Source: Poronia punctata
Taxonomy: Eukaryota > Ascomycota > Sordariomycetes > Xylariales > Xylariaceae
DNA length: 64,000 nucleotides
Reading direction: 5' to 3'
NCBI GenBank assembly: GCA_022579005.1
Contig: MU401568.1
Span: 55,936 to 119,935 of the forward strand
Below are positions 23,459 through 35,718 of the stretch, in pieces. Within the stretch, counting starts at the first letter, position 1, and the number at the start of each line of letters is the position of its first letter. Position numbers and translations under genes: made by a program. Under the pieces are notes generated by a model that saw only the letters and a list, made by a program, of their open reading frames with translations, was not told the DNA's origin and made no database searches.

Positions 23459-26068
23459 TGGATTTTCTGCTAACTCTACTCTTGTGATGATGACCAAGGG
23501 TCCAAGAGATGTATTTGGTAGGTAGGTATCTAGTCTCAGTAAGGTAATGTACCTATGTATGTATGTATGTACTGGTCGAATACTGAAGTTCTTCTTGATC
23601 CTTGGCTTTGTAAGGAAGGAAGGAAGGAAGGAAGGTTATGATGACGGAAAGAGAGAAGGAAGTAAGTAAGTAAGTAAGCGGCTGCCAGATAAATATGTAT
23701 GTAGTTTTGTAAAGCGGTGTCCTACCTCCTTATGTTAGGTACAGTAGGTAGTTAGGGTAGGAGGAAAAGGAGGTAAGGTAAGGTAAGGTAAGGTAAGGAC
23801 ACGCTTAGTTATTTATATAAACAACAAAAAAAAAAAGGGAGATTGAGACCGTGACGGTGTAGGTAGTATATTTGTTTGTTTTCTTGTTGTTTCACAAAAC
23901 CTTTTTAGTGACAGGCATCACTGGTTTGCTCTTGCTCTTGCTCATGCTCACCGTTCTTCGTCCCACCCACTTTACTTTTATCTACTTACCTACCTACTTA
24001 CATATTAAGTGTAGGGAAGGTAGGGGAGGTAGGAGAGGTGTGTAAAAGTATAGATGACAGTATTTACAGGGTATTCTGAGTCTGGTCTACACATGTTCTG
24101 AATGTTTGGACAGAGGGGGAAATACAGGGAATCGAGAAGAGTTAACCAAGGTAATTGAGTCTTTAAAAATCACTGCAGATAGATGACTGGGTGACTGGGT
24201 GACTGAATGGCTGATGCGTGGAATTCTTGGATCTGGGACAGGCAGACATGACTTGATTGACTCTTGATGAGCCCCATTGCTGTTGTGTGAGTGTCTTGTG
24301 TGACATGTAGGTGTGGTGTATCCGAACCACTTCGAATCGTGAGTGCATACCTAGTTTCAAGTCACGACATTGGAAATCACGCTTTATGATTATATTGCTA
24401 TCTAAGGTGCCTAACCTACCTAGATATTACCTACTTACTTGCATTTCATGAAAAGTTGGGATAAATAGACGGACGGTATCGCGACAACGTCCTTTGCATT
24501 TGCCTGTTAGCTTACCGGTACATGGACCTCTATTCTTCCCACTTCTAAGTCCTAACCTAGAAAAGTCGCGAGAGGGTATACATTCCTTTACTACCTACCT
24601 ACGTAACTACCTACTAATTTGGTACCAGAGTAATATTATCCCGTTGATCCGGTAGGTTTACGGTTTACAAGACGTGGCATGATAGACTGTCATTCCTTTA
24701 TTCCTCGCTCCTCTAGGGTGCCATCTCATTCAAGAGCCCACACATCGTCAACTTCCAAGTCAAGTCGTGATCTGGGTTTTTTATTTGGCATTATGTACTA
24801 CGTCTTTCCGATTAGAAAATTTACAGTGGGAATTTATCATAAACACAACCCCTCAATACAAATATTTCTTGAATTCATACATAAATGGACTTTGAGATTG
24901 GCGGTGCTTGGAGTCGAAATTCTATCTATCAAGCACTTGGATGCAGTATACTAAATGCCTATCTACGTACAGCCTCGGGCAGATAAACTTTCAAAGTTAC
25001 GTAAGGCATTGAAAGCGAAAAGGGCCAGACTTTTCAGACACCAGACACCAGAGTAGGTACCGACATTACAAGAAAATAAACAAAAACAAACAGTGCCCCA
25101 GACGCTTCTTTCTCCCTCCCTCCCTCCCAACCTACCTACATACATACATATCCTGGCTCCTTCCCAAGATGAGAGCGATTTCCCTGAGAGAGTAAGGTAC
25201 GTACTTACCTACCTACCTGCAACGTAAAAAAGATTATGATGGGAATTCAAGGTACCAGGTTATTATTTACCAAGGTCCACTGCCTAAGTAGGTACATACA
25301 TATGAGGTATGTAGCCTTGGTCGTACCTGCCCATATTCTGTTACAAATCCTGCTTCTCGTAACCTTAATAAATAAGTAAACCCGGAACCTTGTATGTTCG
25401 GCGGTGGCGACCATATCCGCGTCCTCCGAAAATGTCCCCTCTACATACATAGGTAGGTAGGTACGGACTTAGAGAAGGGGTATTCCGAAAGGATATATAA
25501 ATAACACCAGAATTTGCTAATACAGATACCGACATGTCTCATGTACCTACCTACCTACCTACCTTAGCATAGAACGGCTTCATAAGCAAGTAGCTAGATT
25601 CTTCGGTACCCATGATAACACACTACCTAATACATCACCTCGTACATTAAGCGTGTCTGTAAAGAGGTTGAACGAGGTATAATTGATAGAGGAAAGGCAC
25701 GATAGATAGATAGATAGGTAGGTTAGGTACCTACGTACATATATGTAGAGTTAGTTATGTAGATAGGTAGGTGCTGCGACGCGAAAGAAACCTCTCTCCC
25801 CTGCTATTCTATTTTCCCTAACCCCCCCCCCCCTCCCCCCCCTCCCTTTTGTATCAAAAAATCCCATTACGTATACCACGGACCGGACCGGACTGGACTG
25901 GGTTCATCACGGTTTTAGAATTCACTCTTGCATAAATTATGGAGTCTATCTCCGGCCGAAACAGGGGTGAGGATACAGTAGACCGGCGGAAAAGATGTCC
26001 GACATCTGGGTAATCCCAGTCCGAAAACCACGGGACTTTGTGTCTATCACGCGTCGTGGGTTCAAAAC

Positions 26069-26102
<34 letters not shown>

Positions 26103-26539
26103 CGCGGTTTTAAGTCCTCGTAATCGGAAAACTAACTCCTCATGCAGCTTAAACGTTAAAAATTGATAAAGAAGAAATAAACTTTGAATGCATACAACGT
26201 ATACCCTACCCTACCCAAAGGCCGTGCGTGTGCGTGGGCGCGTCTTTTGGGTAGAGAAGAGGAAGAGGAAGAGATGTGGCATACTCTTCTTTTCTCCCCT
26301 CAAGCTTTTTTTTTATCGCTTTTTACTTTCTGATCAAGTTAGTTTCAACTTTACTTTTTGCCTTGCTACTACCATCAATCATCACCACATTTGTTGGCGT
26401 GTCTTGTAATTAAATACACCCCAAAAGAAGAACAAGAGTAAAAAGAAATCAAATCAGATTTTGAAATCGAAAGTAAGAACAATAATCAAGTCTTTGTCGT
26501 CGTCGTCGAAAAAAAAAAGACATTTACAAAAATTGAAAA
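22047..26539. repeat. Gene-free, microsatellite-rich spacer
   Basis: A 4.5 kb stretch without a supportable gene. It contains a (GA)n run near 23431-23458, (TATG)n near 23552-23570, (GGAA)n near 23615-23634, (GTAA)n near 23660-23678, (GGTAA)n near 23773-23798, (GACTGGGT)-type repeats near 24185-24206, C-runs near 25822-25842, a (CA)n run at 26071-26099, and many TACC/GGTA tetranucleotide stretches (for example near 24593-24612, 25207-25218, 25449-25461, 25549-25563 and 25720-25775). Frames such as the proline-rich minus-strand one at 23195-23497 derive from low-complexity sequence. No coding gene or RNA gene is convincing here. Confidence 0.6.
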
Positions 26540-28287
26540 ATGTCGAATGACCACCACTCCGGGGGGGATCCTTTTCCCCTTTCCGCAATCCTTCTCTAGA
26601 TCTGCAGTAGTATTTCCCTCGCCCTCTTCGTCGCCCGTTTCTTCCTCGCGAGATTCCTAAAGCGGAGATATACCGCTCTAGCTGATGGCTTCACCATCCT
26701 CGCTTTCTCTTTTGCTGTTGTTTGGGCCGTTGGTCAATATCTCGTCGACCGGCAGTCCTTGGTAGAGTTCGGTAAGTTACTTTTTTATTTATTTATTTAT
26801 TTATAGCTTCCGCCGTTCTCTGGGGGTTTATATATATAAATAATTCATCTTGGACTAGACACTGACACGATAGTCCTAGACACGACAGGAACCGTGACCG
26901 ATACATTCTCTGGACCGAATCTGGCGTGGACGAGCAAGCTGACGATCGTGACTCGGATATCGTTTGTTGTTGTGTACGTATCCCCAATCCAATCCTTCTT
27001 TTTGACATCTTGGGGGTTTCAACAGCTTGTTGAATTGAAGGCTAACCCGTCGGTTCTCCTTAGGCTTTGGTGTCTGAAGATCATCGCCGTCGACCTCCTT
27101 CAACCGTACATTCGACGGATCAAACACGGCCGACACATCACGATCGTCCTATACAGCACACTGAGCCTTTCATTCGTCGCCTCCACCTTGACCGTCATAC
27201 TTGAATGCAAGCCATGGAGGGTCAACCAGCAGGCATCCTCTGCTGTAGACTCGTGGTAAGTCAGAACACGATATTCCGAGAGGAATGTTTTGCAATTCAC
27301 GGCATCAACTGACGAGATTATAGTTCTACTGGCGTTCTCTGGATAGCTACTTACGGTAAGATTTCCCTCTCGTGATTCCATGCCCATCCAATCCGACGAG
27401 TCCACTTCGAGTAATTTACTAACAGTTCATCTTCAGAAGCCTGCAACATAACCACGAGCCTCCTTTTCCTCACCGTCCCTCTTCATATATTTTACGAGCT
27501 CTGGTATTGTGCCTCGGGAGGTACCTGGCTCACCGGCCCCTTTCTCTTGGGTATTTTGTCCATCGTCGTCAACTGTCTCCGGCTCGGGCAAGGCATTGCG
27601 GCCGGGGGCCTGCACCAGGAGAAGATACCATGGGGCCCTGTCGAGATGGTGCTTGCAAGTCTGATTACCATGGTTCCGGGCATGTACACCATGTGCCAGC
27701 CTGAAAGCCCAGACGAGAATGTCGCGCCAGGGGACTCTAGCTCGGAGGAATGGGTTCTTGAGTCATTGAGCCGGAGATGGGCTATATTCAAAGGGCCTGA
27801 TTTCCCTGTACACGCCGCCTTGCAATCGCGGAGGGGCGAGCGACTACCATATGTGACTGCGAGGAGAGAGGATAGCTCCACGTCGCGGTCACCAACATCG
27901 TCGCGGTCACCAACGCCGATTAGCCCTCTAATTCTGCCGCAACCTCTGTTATTCGAGTCATACATTCGTACCGATTCGAGGAGCATCTTGGCGACGGTCG
28001 ATGTCAGGATCCGCGAGAGTATCCGCGAGAGTATCCGCGAGTTTTATCAGAGGGACATGTCGACTGAGGTCAGGGAAGAAGGCTCGCCCGTGCTTCGAGA
28101 TATGACTATACGGGTCGCGGGAGAGGCCAGTCAGAAATATTCCGAGGCAGACAGTCGGGCGCGTCTTCCCACTATGCCAGCACGAGCGAAAGCCAGAGCG
28201 AGAGACCTGTGGCGTGCGGCTGATCAACACCACACTATGAACTCGAGATCTGGAAGACAGAACGTGGACGGGGCCGAGCAAGTTTAG
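26540..28287 (+). pseudogene. Rhodopsin-like fungal integral membrane protein; in-frame TAG in exon 1, possible pseudogene
   Basis: Looks like the large fungal family of seven-helix rhodopsin-like or Pth11-related membrane proteins, whose roles are mostly unknown. Exons: 26540-26771, about 26859 (or 26880)-26973, 27064-27255, 27324-27355 and 27437-28287; phases agree at every junction. From 26600 on the protein is coherent: SLALFVARFFLARFLKRRY, ADGFTILAFSFAVVWAVGQY, WCLKIIAVDLLQPYIRR, TIVLYSTLSLSFVASTLTVI, STGVLWIATYEACNITTSLL and further helices, then a long charged tail with a RES-IRES-IRE repeat. The in-frame ATG at 26540 (MSNDHHSGGDPFPLSAILL) is followed by TAG at 26597-26599. Either this is a nonsense mutation, or the start is an exon upstream whose intron ends at the pyrimidine-rich CTTCTCTAG just before 26600. 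I found no convincing upstream ATG exon. Confidence 0.65.
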
Positions 28288-28521
28288 AAGGATACGGGAG
28301 CTATCCGAAATGGTTAATGGTTTGGTGGGATGGTTGTCGGGGAGTGATGGGAGCGCGGATGGATCATGGCGCGGGTCGGTTTTCTGGGTACGTACGAGCG
28401 GTTGGATGGCTCGATTGCATAGACGGAGAAAATGCATAATTATTGTATAGGAGGAGAACCATAGAGGTGTTCTTATGACCATTGTCTGGGTCGTGAGTGC
28501 GGGCGTGTTTAGTTTATCCTT

Positions 28522-30383
28522 TTAATCCCAATACCTGATAACGCCGTCCAAGCCGGCGGCCGCCACTTTACTGGTCTCCTGTGGGTGCCACTGAACACAA
28601 GTGATGGCCTGATCGCCAGCCTGCAACTTATGATACATTTTGCAAGTCTTCCAATCCCCTGTGATTTTCAAAGTATTAGCAGCCATTTGTTTGCATCGTG
28701 GTTTAAACAACATGATGATCATGCATGACAATGTCCAATCCGCAAAGATTGGTACCGGAGATGAAGAGAAAAAAAAAGGGGGGGGGGGGGGGGGGGGCTT
28801 ACAAAATACGACAAATCCGGCGCTGTCACCACTGGCCAGGAACTGACCATCAGGGCTGAAGGCTAGATCAACAGCCGTGCCGGCATTATTATGTCCCCGG
28901 AAACTCTTTTTCCTGTTTTGTCTGAACCGATCTGTGGCGCCGTACACGAGTACTTGGTTATCTGAACTTTGACATGCCAAGTACTTCTGCGACGGGTGTA
29001 ATGTCGCACGCGTAATTGGGTACATATGAGGCTCTGCGATATACTAGATACGATCATTGTCAGTTTTTTTCTTTCTCCATCTTTTTTATGGCAGACAGGA
29101 AGCGTTTTTGATCAAGATATTCGAGAGAGAGGTATGCAAGTAAATAGTCGAGATCTCACCTTGATAGGGACTGGAATATTGTAATCCCAGGCTCGTATAG
29201 ACTTATCATCACTCGTTGTCATAAACCGTCTATTATCGTCGACGAAAGTAATAGTGTTGATGGCGTTGAGATGGTGGTCGTATTCCTGGACCAGTTCGCG
29301 CGTCCGGGTGTCATATTGAACAATCTTGTTATCGGAAAGACCGGCCAAAAACTCGGTCGAGTGTTCTTTGGAAGGGTTGAATCGGAGAACATTGGGCGTC
29401 TTGCCGGTGCCGAACTTGGACAGACATTGACCCGTCTCGACATCCCAGAGTTTCATCGACCTGTCGAAAGAGCCCGAGATGAACTGCGTGCCGTCCCGGT
29501 TGAAACTTATATCTGTAATGGACTTGGTATGGCCGCAGTACGACCGCAATAGCTCCTTGTTGTGGTATACATCGGAGATCTTGACCGTGCTGTCTGCGCC
29601 GGCCGAGAGCAGAAGATGACCGGAATTCGGGAAGAAGCGGAGGGCCGTGACGGCCTTGTCGCCGTGGTGTTTCCACGTATGCACCAGCTTCTTGGGTATG
29701 TAGTTGGTAACACTTCCGACTTCCTTCTCGAGATCGACGTCGAGGTCTTTCGGCACGTGCATGTATGTCCGTCCCTGGTAGTCGAATTGTTCGGAGCCGT
29801 GGAAGATGGTCGTCTCCTCGCCCAATTCCTCCACCTCTTTGCGTCTCGCCAATGCCGCCGCCGGCGCGGAAACAGCCTGGCCCGACTCTATAACGTCCTC
29901 ATCCTCGTCTTCGTAAACGTACTCGACCTCCTCGTCGCTACCAATCTCCTCGTCCTGGCCTACTTCCTCCCATTCCGCCTTCTTATACGAAGCCCACGGC
30001 CCCACGTACGCGCCATCTCCATCGGCAATCGTCGCGTCGCCCTTCTTCTGCCTTGCCGACCGTATCTTCGCCGCCTCCTCTTTAACTTCCAGGCCCGATC
30101 TGTGGTCGCGCTCTGGACCGCCTTTTCCTTCGATAGCCCTGTGTTTCGACCGGAACGTGTGTTCGCTAATGTACGTCTCTTCCGCCATACCCGTGAGCAC
30201 GTTTTTTCGTTTCAGTGCGTTTGTCTGGTCTTTAAATGGGTTCAATGGGCCGAGCGTCGGCGCCGTTAGCGAGTCGCCCGAGTAGACGTCGACGACGTGG
30301 TCCGGTAGCTTCTGTTCTCGAACTATGAGCGCGTCCCTGGGCGCCATGTTCGGCGGGTATTCGCCGAAGCTATTATCTGCCAT
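28522..30383 (-). CDS. PRP17: Pre-mRNA splicing factor PRP17/CDC40, WD40 protein
   Basis: Second-step splicing factor of the spliceosome. Exons 30383-29160, 29043-28803 and 28658-28522 give 533 residues; junctions read PVPIK/YIAEPHM and GFVVF-W-DWKTCK. The N-terminal 200 residues are charged and disordered with the typical start MADNSFGEYPPNMAPRDALI; an acidic stretch (EVEYVYEDEDEDVIES) precedes a seven-bladed WD40 propeller starting at KLVHTWKHHGDKAVTALRFF and ending with DGVIRYWD. WD signatures include SGSFDRSMKLWD and TTSDDKSIRAWD. The upstream frame extends slightly with a GTG but 30383 is the first ATG. The second intron (28802-28659) contains an unusually long G/C homopolymer. Confidence 0.95.
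28777..28797. repeat. Poly-G run (poly-C on the gene strand) in a PRP17 intron
   Basis: About 20 consecutive G on the plus strand, directly inside the donor of the second PRP17 intron. Its length may be unreliable in the assembly. Confidence 0.8.
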
Positions 30384-31605
30384 CTCGGCTACGTCGAGGA
30401 GCACGACAGATATACGGTTTCTTTTTCTCTTTTCTTCGATACAGTAAATGGAGAGAGTTGTTTTACGTGTTTCAGAGAGTACAACAAAATGACCAAGGTA
30501 GTTATGTCTTTTTAACGGCGAACTTGAACTTGACCAAATTCCACGATGATATGTTTGAAGCGTCCCAGAATTATTTGGTTGACCTCACGTACCCACCCGC
30601 TGGAGCACCTGCTTGTCTGTGGAGTACAGAAGCCCTGTCACATAATTACTGAGTAATAGAAGGTACCTGCGTGTACTACGCAGGTACGAGTACATTTATA
30701 CTTGGTATTGTCCAGACGTAGGTACACGCAGGTAGATCAGGTAGGTACAACATGCGTACATGGATTCACCAATAAAGATGTCCTGAATCTTACGTCAAAA
30801 TACCTAGCGCATCTTCTCTACAGACCACCGCTTTTCGCTTTCCTTTCTGATTGAAAACGTAAAGTACATATATGTTTCTTCGTGGTTTGATGGAAGAATG
30901 TAGGAAGGTACTCGTGAGGTGCCTCATTCTCGATAAATTCATTAGACTGCATTAAACTATATGCAGATAGAAGGAATCGTACTCTATGTACATGTCCAAA
31001 AACTAAAGTAGACATCTGAATCACAGCCTAAAGCCGACGGATGCCGAAATTTGTCGACAGCCTTGTTGGCAGACCTATCGAGAAGGTCTCTTTTCGACTA
31101 AAGCAGCACGTTTCTTTAGTGCGGAGCAATACCAGTTTTACATGGTGTGATTCCGTTGTGACTTGACTTGAGCATTATCATATTTTCATTAAGCTGAATC
31201 GTATTGGAACAAACCCGCGCCGTAAAGACCAAGCGCCAATCGCTCCCCTCCTAACTCAGCCCAGCTTACCTAATATTCCCAGCCTTATTGTCCGTATAGA
31301 CGCTCACCTCGCAAGGTCTCCATACCCTCATCGTAAAATTATAAACCGCCCGCTCCTCCGTTGTTAGACGCCTGCACGAACCTTCGGGGGTTTCGTATTT
31401 TCACACTACCCCGTCCTTCATGTGTGCTCGTCAGGCCGTCAAAACTTTGTCCAAAACATGAACAGGCGGTTGTTGCCATCTCGCCATAGATTGCCATGCC
31501 TGTTTGACAGCTCCTTATTAAACCCCAAAACTAGCGATGTCTGTGGGCCAGGCCACACATTATTTGATCGTATGTAGAACACGTGCGGTTCGATGCCTCG
31601 GTGGC
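30384..31605. other. Intergenic
   Basis: Promoter side of PRP17 and 3' flank of ERV14. Palindromic GGTACCTGCGTG...CGCAGGTACG sequence near 30661-30686 and further CGCAGGTA/TAGGTA motifs near 30720-30750. No gene seen. Confidence 0.5.
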
Positions 31606-32286
31606 TTAAGCCTTCTCGTCCTTGATCAACGCAACAATCATACTGTATAGGTAGAAAAAGAACATGATCAGGTGGAAACCAAGTTTCACGAATGATTCCT
31701 AAAGAATAGTTAGTACCTTTCTCTTATCAAACCGAAATGGCTGCAAGGGTTTCATGCCTTCTTATGGACATTGAGCTTCCGGAAGATCTCGGTTGCATCC
31801 AACAGATGCGTGTTATCCACGATCCTACCGCAATTGTCAGTATTTGTGATTCTTGTTTACCGAGCTACGACATGGACGTTGGCAGACACGACTTACTTCT
31901 TAATGTTCCAAAGAAGTAGTGGGAGATTTAAGACGAGGGCAACCCAATAACCATTGATAAGGAACAAGAGCGTCAAGAAACCATGTACGGCAGCTTCGGG
32001 AATGATGTAAGTGTTAAGACGGTTGCAGAGATCGATAGGGTTGATGTAGTCGCTGTTGTAACCCAAGAGTTAGCAGAGTTGATCGTCGAGCAGACCGATG
32101 ACGTCGGCATAGCAGCCTGCGGAGCTTGCGGAGCTGGGAGCTCGAGAGCTCGGGGTAAGCAGGCAAGCAATCCCAAAATACGCACCATTCGAGATCGCTA
32201 TACATGATGGTGAAAAAGACTTGGAGGAACAGGTTGACGGCATTTATCAACACCGCCAGAAGATATAACCACGCCTCGCCCGACAT
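31606..32286 (-). CDS. ERV14: ER cargo receptor ERV14 (cornichon family)
   Basis: COPII cargo receptor that carries membrane proteins out of the endoplasmic reticulum. Exons 32286-32186, 32052-31897, 31824-31758 and 31698-31606 give 138 residues, the same length as yeast Erv14. TM1 is about [20 protein letters not shown]; the conserved loop [14 protein letters not shown] follows; then [19 protein letters not shown] and [14 protein letters not shown]; the C-terminal segment [22 protein letters not shown] ends in the last membrane helix. The third intron (31757-31699) begins GCATGA rather than GT: no GT donor near that point keeps the conserved HKKESF junction, so it must be a GC-AG intron. The first intron is 133 nt and holds the palindrome GAGCTCTCGAGCTC. 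Confidence 0.95.
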
Positions 32287-33532
32287 TTTGAATGCTTTTG
32301 TTCAGTGGATCGAGTTCGGCCTTGTTCGATTGACGAAAGGATGTTTGTATGCGGGGAAACAGTGACAAATAAACGGGTGTCGCTTGTTATCAGATATTCC
32401 AGAAACTGTTTCTGCTCAATTATGCGACCGTGAAGGCGGAATTGTTGTTACGGTAAAACGGTGGGGGGCGATTGGAGAGGTTGGTATATGGCAAAGGGAA
32501 GAATCGAAAATGGCGAAGTACGCACGTAAAGTCGAGGCAGAATCTTTGGTGTTGGTATTGTGGAGGCTGCGACGACGGAACCGGTTTCTTGGCGCGATGG
32601 ATTCTATTGCTTGTCCCAATGTCAGAGTGCGCGTTGTTCTTCACCGGCACCTAATTTGATGATTTTTTTCGGCAGAACGCGTCTAATGAAGACGGGGGAC
32701 AGTTAGAAACTAGAATATGAACTAGAAGACACAGATAAGAAGAAGTCGGACAAGTTTATATTGCTGCCTCTGTCGTGGTGGATGTTGTGTGGTACATGTG
32801 GATATTCTGCGTGGCCCGTTGGACAGCAATGATGAAAGCGGCTTTCCAGGTAGAAAGAAGAAGTGCGAACAATTTCGGCCACAGCAGGGTACCTAATGGG
32901 GCTGAAGCAGGGGGTGAAGCTCAGCACTTTCAGTAAAGCTACAACGTGGATACCTCCAACTCGCTAACGGAGCCTAGAGCTCTCTACTCGAAGATAGCCC
33001 AATGCAAATGAGAGGTTGGACCTATCAGCAATTACCCATTAGATCAGTCCACACTGACAAATGACAGGTTGTTATACAACGTATGCATCTCGTAGGATTT
33101 TATTTGTACTCGTACGTGTAGTTATAGGTCTACCTACCATTACTGGAAATATAGGGGAGTGTTTACTTGTTATTTTCACATGCAAGCTTGGCTGCTTAGG
33201 ACACCATTTATGTGAAATCCCTTGGTTGCAGAAGCTACCTGGGAGAAGCTTCAACGTCGCTTTCCAGGATATCATGCTAGACGCACGACGGCGTCACCTT
33301 GAATCAACGGCTTTGATATATACATACTTTTTATACCCAGCCGGCAGATTTAAACCCCAGGCCCCATATGAGTAAATAATTATACCAACTCATTGAACTC
33401 ACTTTCCTCCTCACAACACTTTCGTCTTTGTCTATTGTGCTTCTTACACTTCCATTGACGTCGCTCATCTTTGGGCTATCAGTCGAGCACTAATTATATA
33501 TGAACTTCAGAACGCTGAATCTGTGCAAATTT
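32287..33532. other. Intergenic
   Basis: Upstream flank of ERV14 and downstream flank of MAP1. Several 60-100 codon frames on both strands, none with a domain or splice-consistent partner. No clear repeat. Confidence 0.5.
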
Positions 33533-34953
33533 TTAGTTGCCCGGCATTGGCACCGGTCCGCCCGGCGAATCGGGTAGTCGTGCTGTCAATACTTCAACTC
33601 CAGTTTCAGTGACCAAGAACGTGTGCTCTACAACAATGTTAGTCCCTCAATCGGTATCTTTACACGTAAAAGATGACTTACCAAACTGGGCTGTTCTCTT
33701 GCCGTCTATCGTGGTACTGGTCCAGTTGTCGGGCCAAGTGATATCGCGGTACTTGCCTAGCGCAATCATAGGTTCAATAGTAAAAGTCATGCCTGGTTTG
33801 CACTCTCCTACTGCCTTATTCTTCGCGTAGTGCGGGATATTGGGGGGCGAGTGGAAGTGTGTGTTGACGCCGTGGCCGCAATAAGTCCTTATCACACTGC
33901 AGTTCTTGGACTTGGCGTGCTTTTCGATGACATTGCCGAAATCACGTATTAGCGTGCCGGGTTTGATGATCTTGGCTGCCTCTTCGAGACACTCTCGTGC
34001 TGTTTCTACCACCCTGACGGAATCAGGATCGGCCTTGGCTTTGTCTCCCACGTAATAGGTCTCGTTCAAGTCGGCGTGGTATCCGCCGTGGTATACAGAT
34101 ACATCTAGGTTGATGATATCTCCGTCGAGCAGGACTCTCTGATCCGGAATACCATGACATATGACCTCGTTTACCGAGCTGCAAAATGACTTGGGGAAGT
34201 GGTTATAATTGAGAGGAGAGGGATATGACTTTTTGAAATTGGTCAGTTTCACCTGCGACACACCGAGACACCGAGCGGAGCGAGGGGATAGAGTAAGAGC
34301 AAAACACACCTTTCGTTCTATAGTAGCTTTGTGGCACACCTCGTCCAGGTAGTCTGTAGTGACACCAGGCCGAATCTCAGCGGCTGTGATATCTAATACT
34401 TCTCGGCCTATCTTGCAGACCTTTCGCATGGCGTCTTGGCCGGCGGCATCTAAAATGTCGAACTTGTTTCGATTAAGGAACCTCTCGCTCTTGGGATAGC
34501 CCGTCTCAGCATAGTCGGGCCACGGTATGTCTTTAGGCACTGTGCGTTTTTCTGAAAGCGGGTAGACGGGTCGGAGGGGTCCGGTGAAGGAGAAAGCGGG
34601 AAACGGGTTATAGAGGCCAGTTTCTGCGTCGGGTTTAGATACGACCTTGGGAGTTCGGATATGGTCAAGAATACCGTTCGCTGATTTGCCCGTGGCAATT
34701 TTATGCAAGGCCTTGTGGCTACTCTATCCAACAAGAAGAGGTTAATTTGAAGCTTGGGAGTACCGGGAGAGCCAAAGGCTAAAGGAAGGGCGAAAGGACT
34801 AACCCAGTTCTTTTTAAAGCAGTCCTGCGAACAGTAAAAGCTGTCTTTGATACCGATTTTTAGGCATGTTGGACATTGTAACGAGCCAGCTTCATTTTCA
34901 CAATCCGCTCCCAAGCACTTCAGCTTCGGCTGGGGCTGATCGGCGTTGGCCAT
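33533..34953 (-). CDS. MAP1: Methionine aminopeptidase 1 (MetAP1)
   Basis: Cytosolic, ribosome-associated metalloprotease that removes the initiator Met. Exons 34953-34804, 34723-34310, 34228-33682 and 33627-33533 encode 401 residues. The N-terminus has the C6H2-type zinc finger typical of type 1 enzymes (CLGADC...CPTCLK...FYCSQDCFKKNW/SSHK). The pita-bread catalytic domain shows all five metal ligands: Asp in IINLDVSVYHG, Asp in HADLNETYYVGD, His in RTYCGHGVNTHFH, Glu in FTIEPMIALG and Glu in AQFEHTFLVTE; the last lies across the 54-nt final intron. ERK/SYPSPLNYNHFPKS confirms the second intron. The absence of a type 2 insert supports MetAP1. Confidence 0.97.
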
Positions 34954-35718
34954 TTTTCTTGTTGTCTTGAAAAGTCGTTTTACTCGAGGGTCTCGGTTGG
35001 GCAATAAATTGAAATAATCACTACTACTCGATAGACTAAAATGCCAAAATGGAAACGTCGAGACGGGGAATACTACAAGTATGCAAATGTTTCTCGACCT
35101 CGCAGAATTGCATCTTCTAAAAGTATCAACCAAGATCCACTCACCAGGAAAATGGGGGCCAGCGGCGGGATGTTGTTGGTGGGGTCTTTATCAGGATGTA
35201 CCTACCTGCCCAAGCCCAAGGTACCTACCCGAGGGGGCCGAGTAACATCCTGCACCAAGGCTATAACAGAAATTTCATATGGAAGTTGTTACCTACCTGC
35301 ATACCATGTACTAGGTATGTAATTACTTACCTAGTTGCATGCATAACATTGCCCTTTACTCGTACACAAATAAAGCCCAGATACCTAAAGTATATGTACT
35401 TAGTACTACATGAGCTACCGTAGGTTTACCCGGGGACGCGTACAAGACATCTTTGCTTTTTGACTTGCTTTGTGTACGAGTAGGCCTATGATATAGTAAA
35501 TAGGTACATGAGGCAATAGAGAGCAGACAATTTGTATCCTTTACTTTTCACAGCAGACTTGGCAGTTTTACACCCATCTCGTGCCGATACCTATTTGTAC
35601 TCGTAACCTACTTTCCAGACTAGTACCCAGAGCACTTGAGTTGGGTATGGTCAATGCATCTAACAAAAGTTGGGTCTAACGAGGTCTAATAACTGCGTAA
35701 AGTCTAGAAGGTGTAACG
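34954..35718. other. Intergenic between divergent MAP1 and KMO
   Basis: Shared promoter region of about 765 bases. Dense in TACCTACC/GGTAC motifs (35197-35230, 35289-35336, 35500-35507). No gene seen. Confidence 0.55.

Noticed and set aside
23195..23497. Proline-rich 100-codon minus-strand frame
   Set aside because: Most of it is translated microsatellite (GA run, poly-Pro); the remainder matches nothing I know.
26188..26409. 73-codon plus-strand frame upstream of the rhodopsin-like gene, tested as its missing first exon
   Set aside because: It shows no family similarity and has no donor that would join in phase to 26600.
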